8,524 nt of DNA from a bacterium (GCA_021813595.1 JAKAKF010000141.1:1-8524), one strand, 5' to 3'. Numbered from the stretch's first letter, positions 1 to 7,348 are shown. Notes: generated from the sequence alone by a model not told the origin. Numbers and translations are program-made.

Positions 1-226
1 GGTCTTCATGCCCGTGGGTAAGAACGATGCCTTTAATCTTTTTCTTTTTTTCGGGGTCGTATAAATATCTTATGTCGGGAATTACCATATCTATCCCCAG
101 CATATAGTCCTCAGGAAACATGATTCCCGAATCGACGATTATAATGTCTTTTTCGGTCTCGTAAACCATCATGTTAAGACCGATTTCGCCGAGTCCGCCG
201 AGAGGTATTACTTTTAACTTAGGCAT
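1..226 (-). CDS. rnj: Ribonuclease J, N-terminal part (75 codons, cut by the left window edge)
   Basis: RNase J is a metallo-beta-lactamase/beta-CASP nuclease with 5'-3' exonuclease and endonuclease activity that matures and degrades RNA in the cytoplasm. The visible N-terminus is typical of the family. It has the first beta strand with LGGLGEIG (residues 9-16), the segment VDSGIMFPE (31-39), then MLGIDMVIPD (42-51), and at the edge GIVLTHGHED (66-75). The last of these is the start of the zinc-binding HxHxDH motif, with His71, His73 and Asp75 visible. The ATG is at 226-224 on the minus strand; no clear Shine-Dalgarno sequence precedes it in a very AT-rich leader. The gene follows plsC by 34 bp with no terminator between them, so read-through from upstream is likely. 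Family assignment is firm from these motifs. The beta-CASP and C-terminal domains lie outside the window, so exact paralog type (J1, J2 or single J) cannot be judged. Confidence 0.93.
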   Translation of the reverse strand, partial: MPKLKVIPLGGLGEIGLNMMVYETEKDIIIVDSGIMFPEDYMLGIDMVIPDIRYLYDPEKKKKIKGIVLTHGHED

Positions 227-260
227 TTATTTTTATATTTTTATTTTTTTTATTAGTTAA

Positions 261-1025
261 TTAATTTACAACGTCGTTAATTTTATCATCTGATGCTTTT
301 TTATTCAAGACCTCTAGTATTTCGTCTTCTATCGTTTTGATTATATCGTCTTCTTTGCCGGACGTAAAATTCTTTTTCTTTTCGGATGCTTCAATAGGCT
401 TTAAAATATGAAGTTCGACTTTTTGTCCGGGATGGATTGTAAGGCTGTTTTTCCTTAAAATATTTACCGTACCTTTAATAACGACTGGAAGAACGGTCGG
501 ATTGCCCTGTTTCAAAAACATATTGAGCCCGCCTTTTTTAAAACTTAAAAGTTTTCCGTCCAAAGACCTTGTACCTTCGGGAAAAATGAGTATGGAGGTT
601 TTGTTTTTAATGAGTTCGGTAGATTTTTTAACGCTTTTTAGCGCTCTTCTTAAATTTTCCCTGTCTATAGCAATATATCCGAGTCTTTTCATAGCCCAAC
701 CGAGAAAAGGTATTTTAAAAAGAGATGCTTTTGCAATAAATTTAAAATTTAAATCGATATAAGCGAGTAAAACGAATATGTCGAAATAACTCTGGTGGTT
801 AGGCGTAATAATATAAGATTTCTGCGAAGATATATTTTCGGCGCCTGTGACGTCAACCTTTATCATGCAGGCTTTTAATATGACTTTTGCCCATAATTTT
901 GCTATCTTATGCGGAATTTTATCGCTGAAAAATGAACATATAACCGCAAGTATACCAAAAGTTACGGTCGAAAAAGAAATAATAAGCCAGCAATATAAAC
1001 TTTTAAAAAAATTATATTTTCCCAA
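261..1025 (-). CDS. plsC: 1-acyl-sn-glycerol-3-phosphate acyltransferase (PlsC family), TTG start
   Basis: This family transfers an acyl chain to lysophosphatidic acid to give phosphatidic acid at the inner membrane, in phospholipid synthesis. The 254-residue protein has the usual length. A hydrophobic anchor spans about residues 9-31. The four acyltransferase blocks follow in order: block I NHQSYFD (76-82, catalytic His77 and Asp82 of HX4D), block II around GYIAIDR (116-122), block III FPEGTRS (148-154, phosphate binding), and block IV around VLPVVIKG (178-185). The start is TTG at 1025-1023. An in-frame TAA lies five codons upstream, no ATG or GTG lies between, and AGAAGGA sits 4 nt before the TTG; the nearby ATG at 1029-1027 is out of frame. 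The gene follows pilY1 by 29 bp and precedes rnj by 34 bp. Related acyltransferases acting on other lysolipids share these blocks, so substrate is inferred. Confidence 0.9.
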   Translation of the reverse strand: MGKYNFFKSLYCWLIISFSTVTFGILAVICSFFSDKIPHKIAKLWAKVILKACMIKVDVTGAENISSQKSYIITPNHQSYFDIFVLLAYIDLNFKFIAKASLFKIPFLGWAMKRLGYIAIDRENLRRALKSVKKSTELIKNKTSILIFPEGTRSLDGKLLSFKKGGLNMFLKQGNPTVLPVVIKGTVNILRKNSLTIHPGQKVELHILKPIEASEKKKNFTSGKEDDIIKTIEDEILEVLNKKASDDKINDVVN

Positions 1026-1029
1026 ACAT

Positions 1030-1036
1030 TCCTTCT
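1030..1036 (-). promoter_or_regulatory. Ribosome binding site deciding the plsC TTG start
   Basis: The minus strand reads AGAAGGA here, 4 nt upstream of TTG at 1025-1023. It is the only Shine-Dalgarno-like sequence before the reading frame. Together with the in-frame stop just upstream (TAA GAG AAG GAA TGT TTG), it fixes the unusual start codon. Confidence 0.7.
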
Positions 1037-1054
1037 CTTACTTGATTTTATATT

Positions 1055-4000
1055 TCACGGCAGTTGAAACCATGAAGTCGGCGTTAACTTAGAAGGCAGC
1101 GAAGGAACCGGCAAATTTGTAATTGATCCTGGTGGCGGCGAACTGGGTCCCGACGACGGACTGCTGGGTCCCGACGACGGACTGCTGGGTCCCGACGACG
1201 AAGCGTTGGAAGTAGTTACTATTAAACGACCGTTAGACGTAATTATAGGCGCCGAAGGCACTCCGTTTCCGTTTAAAATCGCACACTGAGAAGCCCCGCC
1301 CGTGCCTATGCTCGTCACCGTTCCGTTTGCGGACGTACTTATTTCTCCGGCACCGGTTAAATAGTTCACCGCACATATTTTTGGAGTTCCGTAACCGCAA
1401 GTTCCAGATGCAGGAGGAATATAAGTCGTAAAATAAACTATCCCGTCATACACAGTAGGCGGACCGGCTAATTTTTCGCCCTGACCGTTTAAAGTTATAT
1501 ACCAACCTTCGCTCGTGCTAGGAGGCGTATAACTAGTTGAATTCGGATTCGTCCAAGTCAAATTGTTTTCATTATAAGGAGTATTATTAGGGGGCGTACC
1601 GACGCACTCCCCTATCCCTTGGGTTCCTGCCGTATTTATCGCTATAAATTCGTTCGGTCTTGAGCTGTTTATATTGTCTAAATCTTCCGCGTCTCCAGTA
1701 CCGAAATAAAGCCATAAATTATTATTTGGACCGTAAGCCAAAGCAGGCGGGTAAAATATCTGCAGTAAATTTGGAGATGTTTGATTTGACGCAAAAATTC
1801 TGCATCCCGTCCAATCGGAAGGATTTTCTCCGTACGGAATATTAAAAGCCCACATCTGCCCGCCTAAGTCTCCTACATAAAATGCTTCGAGATTAAAGCT
1901 AGAGCTGTTTACAGGCGCTATTTCCGAAGGTATTGAATATTTCATGTTCGAATCGTTTGCAGAGTCGAATTTCCATAATTCCTGTTTATTTACGTAATCC
2001 GGCGCGGAAGCAGTTCCCGTATTAACCGGATTAGGCTCTACGTAAAGCGCATAGACTGCTTGACCTGCGGTATTATTCGTCGAATAACCGCCTCCGACGA
2101 AAGCTAAATAAGTCGCTAAATATTCAGGCGCTACTAACGGAGACGCAGGGTCGGGGTTGTTTCCGCAAAGACCGTTGTTTGCCGTATTATCCGGGTTTGG
2201 AAGACAAACATAGCTTATCACCGGTTCCGACCATGTTGCCCCCATGGGATCTACCGAAGCAGAAGAATCTGAAAAATCCCATAAAGGGTCTGGATATCCG
2301 TTTTTTAAATTTGCTGGATTAGTCAATCCAAGCGCAAAATAAGAATCTCCGCCGTTTCTTTCTCCGCTTACAAGTACTGTATGCCAGCTGTTTTGCAAAG
2401 AATTTTGATTTATAGGATAATTTACGTTATTCAAGTTATTAAAAAACACGTCGCTAACGTAAGGAGAACCGTCTACAAACTCGAAGTTCTGATAGTATTT
2501 TTCTACTTTAAACTGAGACGTATTAATCTGCGTCAGTTCATACCAGCAGGCTAATTTTGAAACAGTCAAAGAAGTATCGGAAGGACATACCATAGGATCA
2601 AAAAAATTCGGCGGTATATATCCGAAAAGTTCCGCTCCTGTGCCATATCCGTAAGATGTAGCCGTAGAACCCGGTCCAGTGCCGTAACTTCCGGCGTCAA
2701 ATCCGTGAAGCATTCCGTCGTTTGCGCCTGCAACCAATACCTGTTGTCTTTCAGCATATTCTGTTTTAAACGCCTGATAAGACGTGCTTGAATACGGATA
2801 ATTCGGAGCGGTTATTAAAACCGGATTTGAATGATATATCGCCCCTAATTTCCATCCGTCGGCTGAAGGATTTAATACGAAATTTATTATATCGTCGGCA
2901 CAAGCAGATTCAGATGATGCCGATGGACAGACGGAAGCATAATTTGAAGACGTTAAACCGAGCATAGTTTCTAAAGAAGCGTCGTTCGATACGTCAAAAG
3001 GAATAACTTGTTCCGCTCCGGTTTTAGAATCTATAGAGCTTGTAAAAATATATCTGTTATTTGAATTTTCTGTCTGAAGTTCTCCTCCGGCGCCAAGACC
3101 GTTGTCCCAATATGAATCAGACGTTATTATATTTCCGTTTGCGTCTATTGCGGAACCGTTAGGACCGGTTAACTGCCCAAGCTGATTTGTCCCGAATAAA
3201 AATATGTTGCCTTCTCCCCATAAAGGCTGATTAAGCGCTTTAAAATCGGAATAATAAATATAGCCGCTGTTCCCGGAAGTTTGATGTATTATAGGGGAAG
3301 TATAAGAACCGGACATAATAATTTCTTTTATTATTATACTTAAGTCGGAAGCTACCTGAGCAGGAGAAGTAGCCGGATAATAAGAATTGGTACCCCCTGC
3401 AACAGCCATAGCAGTCAGCGTTGCCGCCGCCTGAGGATTTAGCGTAGGATCTACTCCCGCACCCAGACCTATGACATAAGTATCTATTCCCTGATTTTTT
3501 AAGTCGGTAATTTCGTTTATAGTTTCTATCAATGCGTTGTCGTTGTTTGTGGTGCTATTATATGCAGTATTTAAAGAGCCGTCGGCATTAAATGTGGCCG
3601 CTTCACCGTAACCATTAGCGGCGGCGCTGCCGAGAGGCGGCCATAAATTTCCGTTAAGCCCGTAAGTAGGTAGTCCGTCGGTTATAAATATTACATATTT
3701 CTGTGCAGGACAGGCTGTAGAAGGAAGCGCAGGGAAGCCGCCAGTTCCCGTCAAATAATCGTAAGCGGATTCCAAAGTTCCAGCCATAGGCGCGTTAACG
3801 GCATCAGCTTTAATTTCTCCAGTGTTGGGATTATTGGTTTCCGGAGCGGTAGCGGTACTGAACGCGCTCTGTTGGCTTGTTCCCGAAACCGCTATAGGAA
3901 TTACTAAATCTCCCGAACCTGTAACATTATTATCGTAACCAAATCCACGCTCTGAATACCAGACTTGAGGAGAATAAGGAACATAACCTGCGTTGGTAGG

Positions 4001-4858
4001 ACTTGTAGCAAAACTTCCTACATTGTCGGTTCCATTGTAATACGTTTCCAATATTCGTCCACTGTTGTAATCCGATAAACTATAATAAGGTGGGTATGGA
4101 GAAGCAGGATGTGGTCCTCTGTATGTTACAAAATTTGAAGGTAAGCCATAACCGTAAGCATACAGTACGTCGTTAATATTCGGCTCATCGCTGGAATCTT
4201 GTATATAAAGGTACTGGTCGCTTTCGGCCGCTGAACCAAATAAATTTTCTATAGAGTTGCATGAATTTGTAGAAGACTGATAACAAGGATTAAGTACGGA
4301 TTGCAATTGCACTACCTGCCCGTTAGAATTGGTTTGTGTTGGTGCGCTTGCAGTTGTACCGAATTGAAAACCATTCGGGCCGCTCATATAATAAACCCAT
4401 GTAGTATATACCGAAGGCGAACCCTGCACGCCGTAATCCATAAGTCCAAATTCGGCGTAACCGCTCCATTCGTTATACGCGGCCATTATAGCGGCTTTTG
4501 CAACGTTTAAACGGCTTGCCGAATTATCTATCAAATTCCCGTTGGCGGCAGAGTATGTATATTCAGTTGACGTTCCTGACGCTGCTCCGGTTTCTGGGGC
4601 GGTAAAACCGCTTGGAACGGTATAATTTATCGGGCTTGAAGACGAAGTATCGGCCGGTACGGTCCCTGAACCCGTCATTATCGCTCCGCTCAAATCTCCA
4701 TCCATAGACTGGGAATTATCCAATATTATAAGTATTTGAGGCGTATTAATCTGCAAAAGGGCATAAGAATTTTTTAAACAACACCCAAGAGCTAATATCG
4801 TGGCGACTAAAACGGTTATAATTTGCAATCTGACCCCGATTTTATTGTTTTTTTTCAT
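1055..4858 (-). CDS. pilY1: PilY1-family type IV pilus tip adhesin / assembly protein with VWA domain
   Basis: PilY1 (PilC in Neisseria) sits at the pilus tip with the minor pilins, primes assembly, and in known members takes part in adhesion and surface sensing. The 1267-residue protein starts with a basic, hydrophobic signal peptide, probably cut after the SYA at 31-33. A VWA domain covers about 40-515: MIDAS DNSQS (47-51), Thr361 in the NAPMAGTLESA stretch, and FITDG (391-395). Canonical PilY1 C-terminal blocks follow: W-G-N-I-F-L-F (547-555), LGAIYHSNPV (671-680), VAGANDGMLHGFDAG (709-723), FVDGSPYVSDVFF (794-806), WHTVLVSGERNGG (825-837), FYVGDLGGQMWAFN (993-1006) and LAGPPTVYDGIVYFTT (1130-1145). 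The Asp-rich calcium loop expected before YVGD is not seen. The tail (1221-1245) is Ser/Pro repeats. AAAGAGG lies 9 nt before the ATG. The gene follows pilX by 37 bp. Family call is secure; ligand unknown. Confidence 0.95.
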   Translation of the reverse strand: MKKNNKIGVRLQIITVLVATILALGCCLKNSYALLQINTPQILIILDNSQSMDGDLSGAIMTGSGTVPADTSSSSPINYTVPSGFTAPETGAASGTSTEYTYSAANGNLIDNSASRLNVAKAAIMAAYNEWSGYAEFGLMDYGVQGSPSVYTTWVYYMSGPNGFQFGTTASAPTQTNSNGQVVQLQSVLNPCYQSSTNSCNSIENLFGSAAESDQYLYIQDSSDEPNINDVLYAYGYGLPSNFVTYRGPHPASPYPPYYSLSDYNSGRILETYYNGTDNVGSFATSPTNAGYVPYSPQVWYSERGFGYDNNVTGSGDLVIPIAVSGTSQQSAFSTATAPETNNPNTGEIKADAVNAPMAGTLESAYDYLTGTGGFPALPSTACPAQKYVIFITDGLPTYGLNGNLWPPLGSAAANGYGEAATFNADGSLNTAYNSTTNNDNALIETINEITDLKNQGIDTYVIGLGAGVDPTLNPQAAATLTAMAVAGGTNSYYPATSPAQVASDLSIIIKEIIMSGSYTSPIIHQTSGNSGYIYYSDFKALNQPLWGEGNIFLFGTNQLGQLTGPNGSAIDANGNIITSDSYWDNGLGAGGELQTENSNNRYIFTSSIDSKTGAEQVIPFDVSNDASLETMLGLTSSNYASVCPSASSESACADDIINFVLNPSADGWKLGAIYHSNPVLITAPNYPYSSTSYQAFKTEYAERQQVLVAGANDGMLHGFDAGSYGTGPGSTATSYGYGTGAELFGYIPPNFFDPMVCPSDTSLTVSKLACWYELTQINTSQFKVEKYYQNFEFVDGSPYVSDVFFNNLNNVNYPINQNSLQNSWHTVLVSGERNGGDSYFALGLTNPANLKNGYPDPLWDFSDSSASVDPMGATWSEPVISYVCLPNPDNTANNGLCGNNPDPASPLVAPEYLATYLAFVGGGYSTNNTAGQAVYALYVEPNPVNTGTASAPDYVNKQELWKFDSANDSNMKYSIPSEIAPVNSSSFNLEAFYVGDLGGQMWAFNIPYGENPSDWTGCRIFASNQTSPNLLQIFYPPALAYGPNNNLWLYFGTGDAEDLDNINSSRPNEFIAINTAGTQGIGECVGTPPNNTPYNENNLTWTNPNSTSYTPPSTSEGWYITLNGQGEKLAGPPTVYDGIVYFTTYIPPASGTCGYGTPKICAVNYLTGAGEISTSANGTVTSIGTGGASQCAILNGNGVPSAPIITSNGRLIVTTSNASSSGPSSPSSGPSSPSSGPSSPPPGSITNLPVPSLPSKLTPTSWFQLP
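1143..1200. repeat. 21-bp tandem repeat (about 2.8 copies) in the 3' end of pilY1
   Basis: Two exact copies of a 21-bp unit (1143-1163 and 1164-1184) are followed by 16 matching bases of a third (1185-1200). The unit is a multiple of three and encodes the heptapeptide SSGPSSP on the minus strand, giving a Ser/Pro/Gly-rich linker after the beta-propeller. Gain or loss of a unit would change tail length without shifting the frame. The region is GC-richer than its surroundings. Confidence 0.93.
4848..4855 (-). repeat. Homopolymer A8 tract at codons 2-4 of pilY1
   Basis: On the minus strand the start reads ATG followed by eight consecutive A. A one-base slip here would put the whole signal peptide and protein out of frame. 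The tract is directly visible. Whether it varies cannot be told from one sequence, and Lys-Lys-Asn starts are common in AT-rich genomes. Confidence 0.6.
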
Positions 4859-4867
4859 AAAGATAAA

Positions 4868-4874
4868 CCTCTTT
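4868..4874 (-). promoter_or_regulatory. Ribosome binding site of pilY1
   Basis: The minus strand reads AAAGAGG, with 9 nt to the ATG at 4858-4856. It is one of the better Shine-Dalgarno matches in the pilus gene series (pilV and pilW have none that is obvious), which suggests that PilY1 is translated independently rather than only by coupling to pilX. Confidence 0.65.
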
Positions 4875-4895
4875 AATTTATAATGTTTATTACAG

Positions 4896-5498
4896 TTATT
4901 GCTGATTATAACCTATCTGATTTGGAAACGGTCCATAATCACCAAACATACCTGCTTCTATCGGTTGTCCTATTATACGTCCGTCAATGTTTTTTTCGGC
5001 GATTACCTCTATTTCCCCGTTATAACATTTATATTGGGTAATATTATAACCGCCGGGACAACTCCCGTAAGTTCCTATATATTCAAACCCAAAATTAAAA
5101 TTATTGACTGTAACGGCAGAAAAATTCATAGATGACAGCGAAAACGAATTTGGATCGACTGCCGACAAAAGCGGACAGGTACCTTGCGCACCGCCGTATG
5201 CCTGAACTGAATTTACGCCGTTTGAATAGTAGCATACGTTTTCCGCAGGCAAGCCGATATTATAATTAGTGGGAAGGGCATTCGTGCCTAACTGCGACAA
5301 AACAAAATTCATCGCCGAATTAGATACGTTCAGCGTCTGTTCGGAGCTTGTAATATTACCTGCGTTTATAATATCCGAACCTGTCGTTTCGATAGCAACG
5401 GCGGCCAAAATTCCAAGTATTGCTATTATTAAGATGACCGTTACCAGTGCTATGCCGTCGCTGTTTAAAATTATTTTTTTGTTAATATTCTTTTTCAT
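4896..5498 (-). CDS. pilX: PilX-like type IV minor pilin
   Basis: This is a minor pilin of the priming/tip complex in the inner membrane and pilus. The 200-residue protein has a short basic leader ending in Gly15, then a hydrophobic helix starting IALVTVILIIAILGILAA (16-33), the signature of the PilX N-terminal family. Residue +5 of the mature protein is Thr20, not Glu. The same loss of Glu5 is known for the GspK pseudopilin at the tip of type II secretion pseudopili and fits a tip position. After the helix the sequence has four cysteines (in ENVCYY, GTCPLL, GSCPGG and YKCYNG), enough for two disulfides. The ATG is only 2 bp beyond the pilW stop and its GGAAG site (5505-5509) lies inside the last pilW codons, so the two are translationally coupled. 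Position between pilW and pilY1 supports the name, since sequence beyond the N-terminal helix is poorly conserved in this family. Confidence 0.85.
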   Translation of the reverse strand: MKKNINKKIILNSDGIALVTVILIIAILGILAAVAIETTGSDIINAGNITSSEQTLNVSNSAMNFVLSQLGTNALPTNYNIGLPAENVCYYSNGVNSVQAYGGAQGTCPLLSAVDPNSFSLSSMNFSAVTVNNFNFGFEYIGTYGSCPGGYNITQYKCYNGEIEVIAEKNIDGRIIGQPIEAGMFGDYGPFPNQIGYNQQ

Positions 5499-5500
5499 AT

Positions 5501-6688
5501 TTAACTTCCGTAATAAACGTTTCTTAAAAATATATTGGAACTTAGCGTCTTTAATATATTATTTCCTACGGTCTGTCCTGCATTTCCTATTGCGCCTGTT
5601 CCATTGGCATTAGAATTATAAGGTACGTCGACGCTGTATGCAGGAGAATCCGACAGGGCAACGCTGGATTCGCCGGTTATAGTTAGTATATAGGTATTAT
5701 AAACGGCATTATACTGAACCGTATAAGGCAAAAATTTGGGGAATGAAAAACTCGTATTGGGATTGCCTAGAGGCGTCACGCTGAAATTATATATATAATT
5801 TGAAAGCGAAACCGCACTGTTTGCTTCGCATACCGGCATAGCGTTTATATTCGGCGAAGACTGCACGGTACATTGATATAAATGACCGGGTTTATCGAAC
5901 GGATAATTAAAACTGTACGTACACCACTCGCCGTTTGAAAAATTTTCTAAACTGCCTCCGTTTGGACACGTGCCGTTAATGGACTTATAACCGTTTCCCC
6001 AGTAAAAAAGAAACTGCTCCGCTCCGGACGGCTGAAGAGCGACTGAAATACTGGCACTTGACGGCAAATTCGGGGGCGTTGGATTCATCTGTTCACAACT
6101 GCTGTCCACCCCGTGATTAAACTGAAGTTTATTGTTGACGGTATCTATATGCGTAATGCATAATTGCTTAACGGCGTTATTTTGAGGTACTGCATTAGAA
6201 ACGTTTAAAATTTCTCCTGCTTGAAAATCCGATATACTGCAGGACGAAGACAGCTGAAATTCCGTTCCGGTAGGATTGCTTATTGTGCATCCCGCTCCAA
6301 GATTCATCAGGGACGGGCTGGTTTGAGGAGGCGAAAAATAAGATATTTCTACTTCATACGGATAAGTAATGCCTCCATAAGTCTGTTGCGGAATAATTAA
6401 AACCGGCAAAATAGTCGTGCTATTATCCACAAAAACTTGCTGACCCTGATCGAAACCTGCTAACCTGAGAGAATATCTTACGGTATTAAATGCATTGTTA
6501 AGATTCTGCTGTTCGGCGGACACAGACCTGCTTAAACGTATAACGCCTGATTGGGTTAGCAGTATAAAACCTGCTGCCGCTACTACTATAACGGAAATAG
6601 CCAGCGCTATAATTAATTCAACCAACGTCAGCCCTTTTTCGTTATTTAATATTATTTTAAATAAATTTTTTTTATCTTTTTTATTCAT
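5501..6688 (-). CDS. pilW: PilW-like type IV minor pilin
   Basis: This minor pilin bridges the tip complex and is processed by prepilin peptidase. The 395-residue protein has a Lys/Asn-rich leader of 19 residues ending NNEKG, then LTLVELIIALAISVIVVAAAG. Cleavage after Gly19 puts Glu24 at mature position +5, as required for helical packing. The N-terminal helix continues through LNNAFNTVRYSLRLAGFDQ, a typical PilW region. The remainder is a large periplasmic domain with eight cysteines (for example GTCPN, EWCTY and YQCTV), implying several disulfides. It lies 90 bp after pilV and 2 bp before pilX. No good Shine-Dalgarno sequence is visible before the ATG at 6688-6686. The call relies on the prepilin signal, the gene order V-W-X-Y1 and its length, which is on the long side for PilW. 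The C-terminal domain itself is not diagnostic by eye. Confidence 0.86.
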   Translation of the reverse strand: MNKKDKKNLFKIILNNEKGLTLVELIIALAISVIVVAAAGFILLTQSGVIRLSRSVSAEQQNLNNAFNTVRYSLRLAGFDQGQQVFVDNSTTILPVLIIPQQTYGGITYPYEVEISYFSPPQTSPSLMNLGAGCTISNPTGTEFQLSSSCSISDFQAGEILNVSNAVPQNNAVKQLCITHIDTVNNKLQFNHGVDSSCEQMNPTPPNLPSSASISVALQPSGAEQFLFYWGNGYKSINGTCPNGGSLENFSNGEWCTYSFNYPFDKPGHLYQCTVQSSPNINAMPVCEANSAVSLSNYIYNFSVTPLGNPNTSFSFPKFLPYTVQYNAVYNTYILTITGESSVALSDSPAYSVDVPYNSNANGTGAIGNAGQTVGNNILKTLSSNIFLRNVYYGS

Positions 6689-6778
6689 ATTTATTATTTT
6701 TTGCTGATAATGAATACTGACTTGTACAATTAACTTTAATTATTTTAATTATTTGTATTGCTTAATTTTATGTTTATC
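6689..6778 (-). other. AT-rich pilV-pilW gap with a TTGTACAA palindrome
   Basis: This 90-bp stretch separates pilV from pilW, whereas the other genes in the series are 2-37 bp apart. It is nearly all A and T, with no convincing hairpin terminator or sigma70 promoter. The 8-bp palindrome TTGTACAA at 6722-6729 also occurs in the pilV promoter spacer at 7405-7412. Whether it is an operator or coincidence is unknown. Confidence 0.4.
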
Positions 6779-7348
6779 CTATAAAATTACGTCGTTCATT
6801 TCAATAACGTGCTGAACGTACTGACCGCTGCCGTCTAACCTACATACCAATCCGCCGTCCTGCCAGCATACTTCTACTATTGCATTTATGACCTCCGAAG
6901 AAGTTTGTGAACTGTTTTGATTTAATATAAACATTACCGTATAGGGCAATGTTACTCCGTTATCCAAGTTTTCCGCAGGGCTTCCCGACTGCGGCACATC
7001 CTGCGGACTTATTTCGTATTCATAACATATGCTTCCGTTAAAACTGCTTGGACAGTCGGTAGAAATTTGAGTAGCGCCGTAAGAAGGCGACGGCATGTAA
7101 CTGGTAAAATCAGCTTCTAAATTAGCCGGCCCTTCCGTCTCGCCGATATAATTTAGCTGGCTTACCTCGGCCTGCGCTATAACCGTAGCGGTATTTATCT
7201 TGCCGGCCGTAGCATTGTTATTAGTAAGGGCTATAGAAAGCGCCATTACTCCCAGAAACCCGACGGTGAGAATGACCATAGCTATCATTACCTCAAGAAG
7301 AGAAGCACCGTTGCGGTTTTTTATCGATACGCAATTTTTCATATGCAT
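6779..7348 (-). CDS. pilV: PilV-like type IV minor pilin
   Basis: This is a minor pilin of the pilus priming/tip complex. The 189-residue protein has a short leader ending KNRNG, then ASLLEVMIAMVILTVGFLGV. Cleavage after Gly14 leaves Glu19 at mature +5, and the helix core LLEVMIAMVILTVGFLGVMA is the PilV signature. The helix is followed by AQAEVSQLN, a region where PilV proteins commonly read A-x-x-x-x-x-x-L. Four cysteines follow the helix (DCPSS, ICYEYE, VCWQDG and VCRLDG), so two disulfides are possible; a fifth, Cys6, is in the leader and is removed. Two ATGs are available, at 7348-7346 and 7342-7340 (Met1 and Met3). Neither has a clear Shine-Dalgarno sequence, so the longer form is kept. 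It is the first gene of the minus-strand series, and a FimU/GspH-type pilin usually found with this set is not present upstream. Confidence 0.87.
   Translation of the reverse strand: MHMKNCVSIKNRNGASLLEVMIAMVILTVGFLGVMALSIALTNNNATAGKINTATVIAQAEVSQLNYIGETEGPANLEADFTSYMPSPSYGATQISTDCPSSFNGSICYEYEISPQDVPQSGSPAENLDNGVTLPYTVMFILNQNSSQTSSEVINAIVEVCWQDGGLVCRLDGSGQYVQHVIEMNDVIL

Noticed and set aside
1027..1029. ATG as an alternative plsC start
   Set aside because: It is in another frame and meets a stop after five codons. The TTG at 1025-1023 is in frame and has a ribosome binding site.
1143..1200. CRISPR-like reading of the tandem repeat
   Set aside because: The copies are directly adjacent without spacers and are in frame with pilY1, so it is a coding minisatellite.
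2566..2757. 63-codon minus-strand open frame inside pilY1
   Set aside because: It lies wholly in another frame of pilY1, has no family resemblance, and has no ribosome binding site; a chance open frame.
4760..4790. Lipobox-like LALGC in the PilY1 signal peptide
   Set aside because: The residues before Cys26 are Ala-Leu-Gly, with Leu at -2, which fits lipoprotein signals poorly. A normal signal peptidase I site (SYA at 31-33) follows, as expected for PilY1.
4301..5613. Plus-strand open frames antisense to pilY1, pilX and pilW
   Set aside because: They overlap well-supported pilin genes, have no recognisable domains, and reflect the complement of hydrophobic or low-complexity coding.
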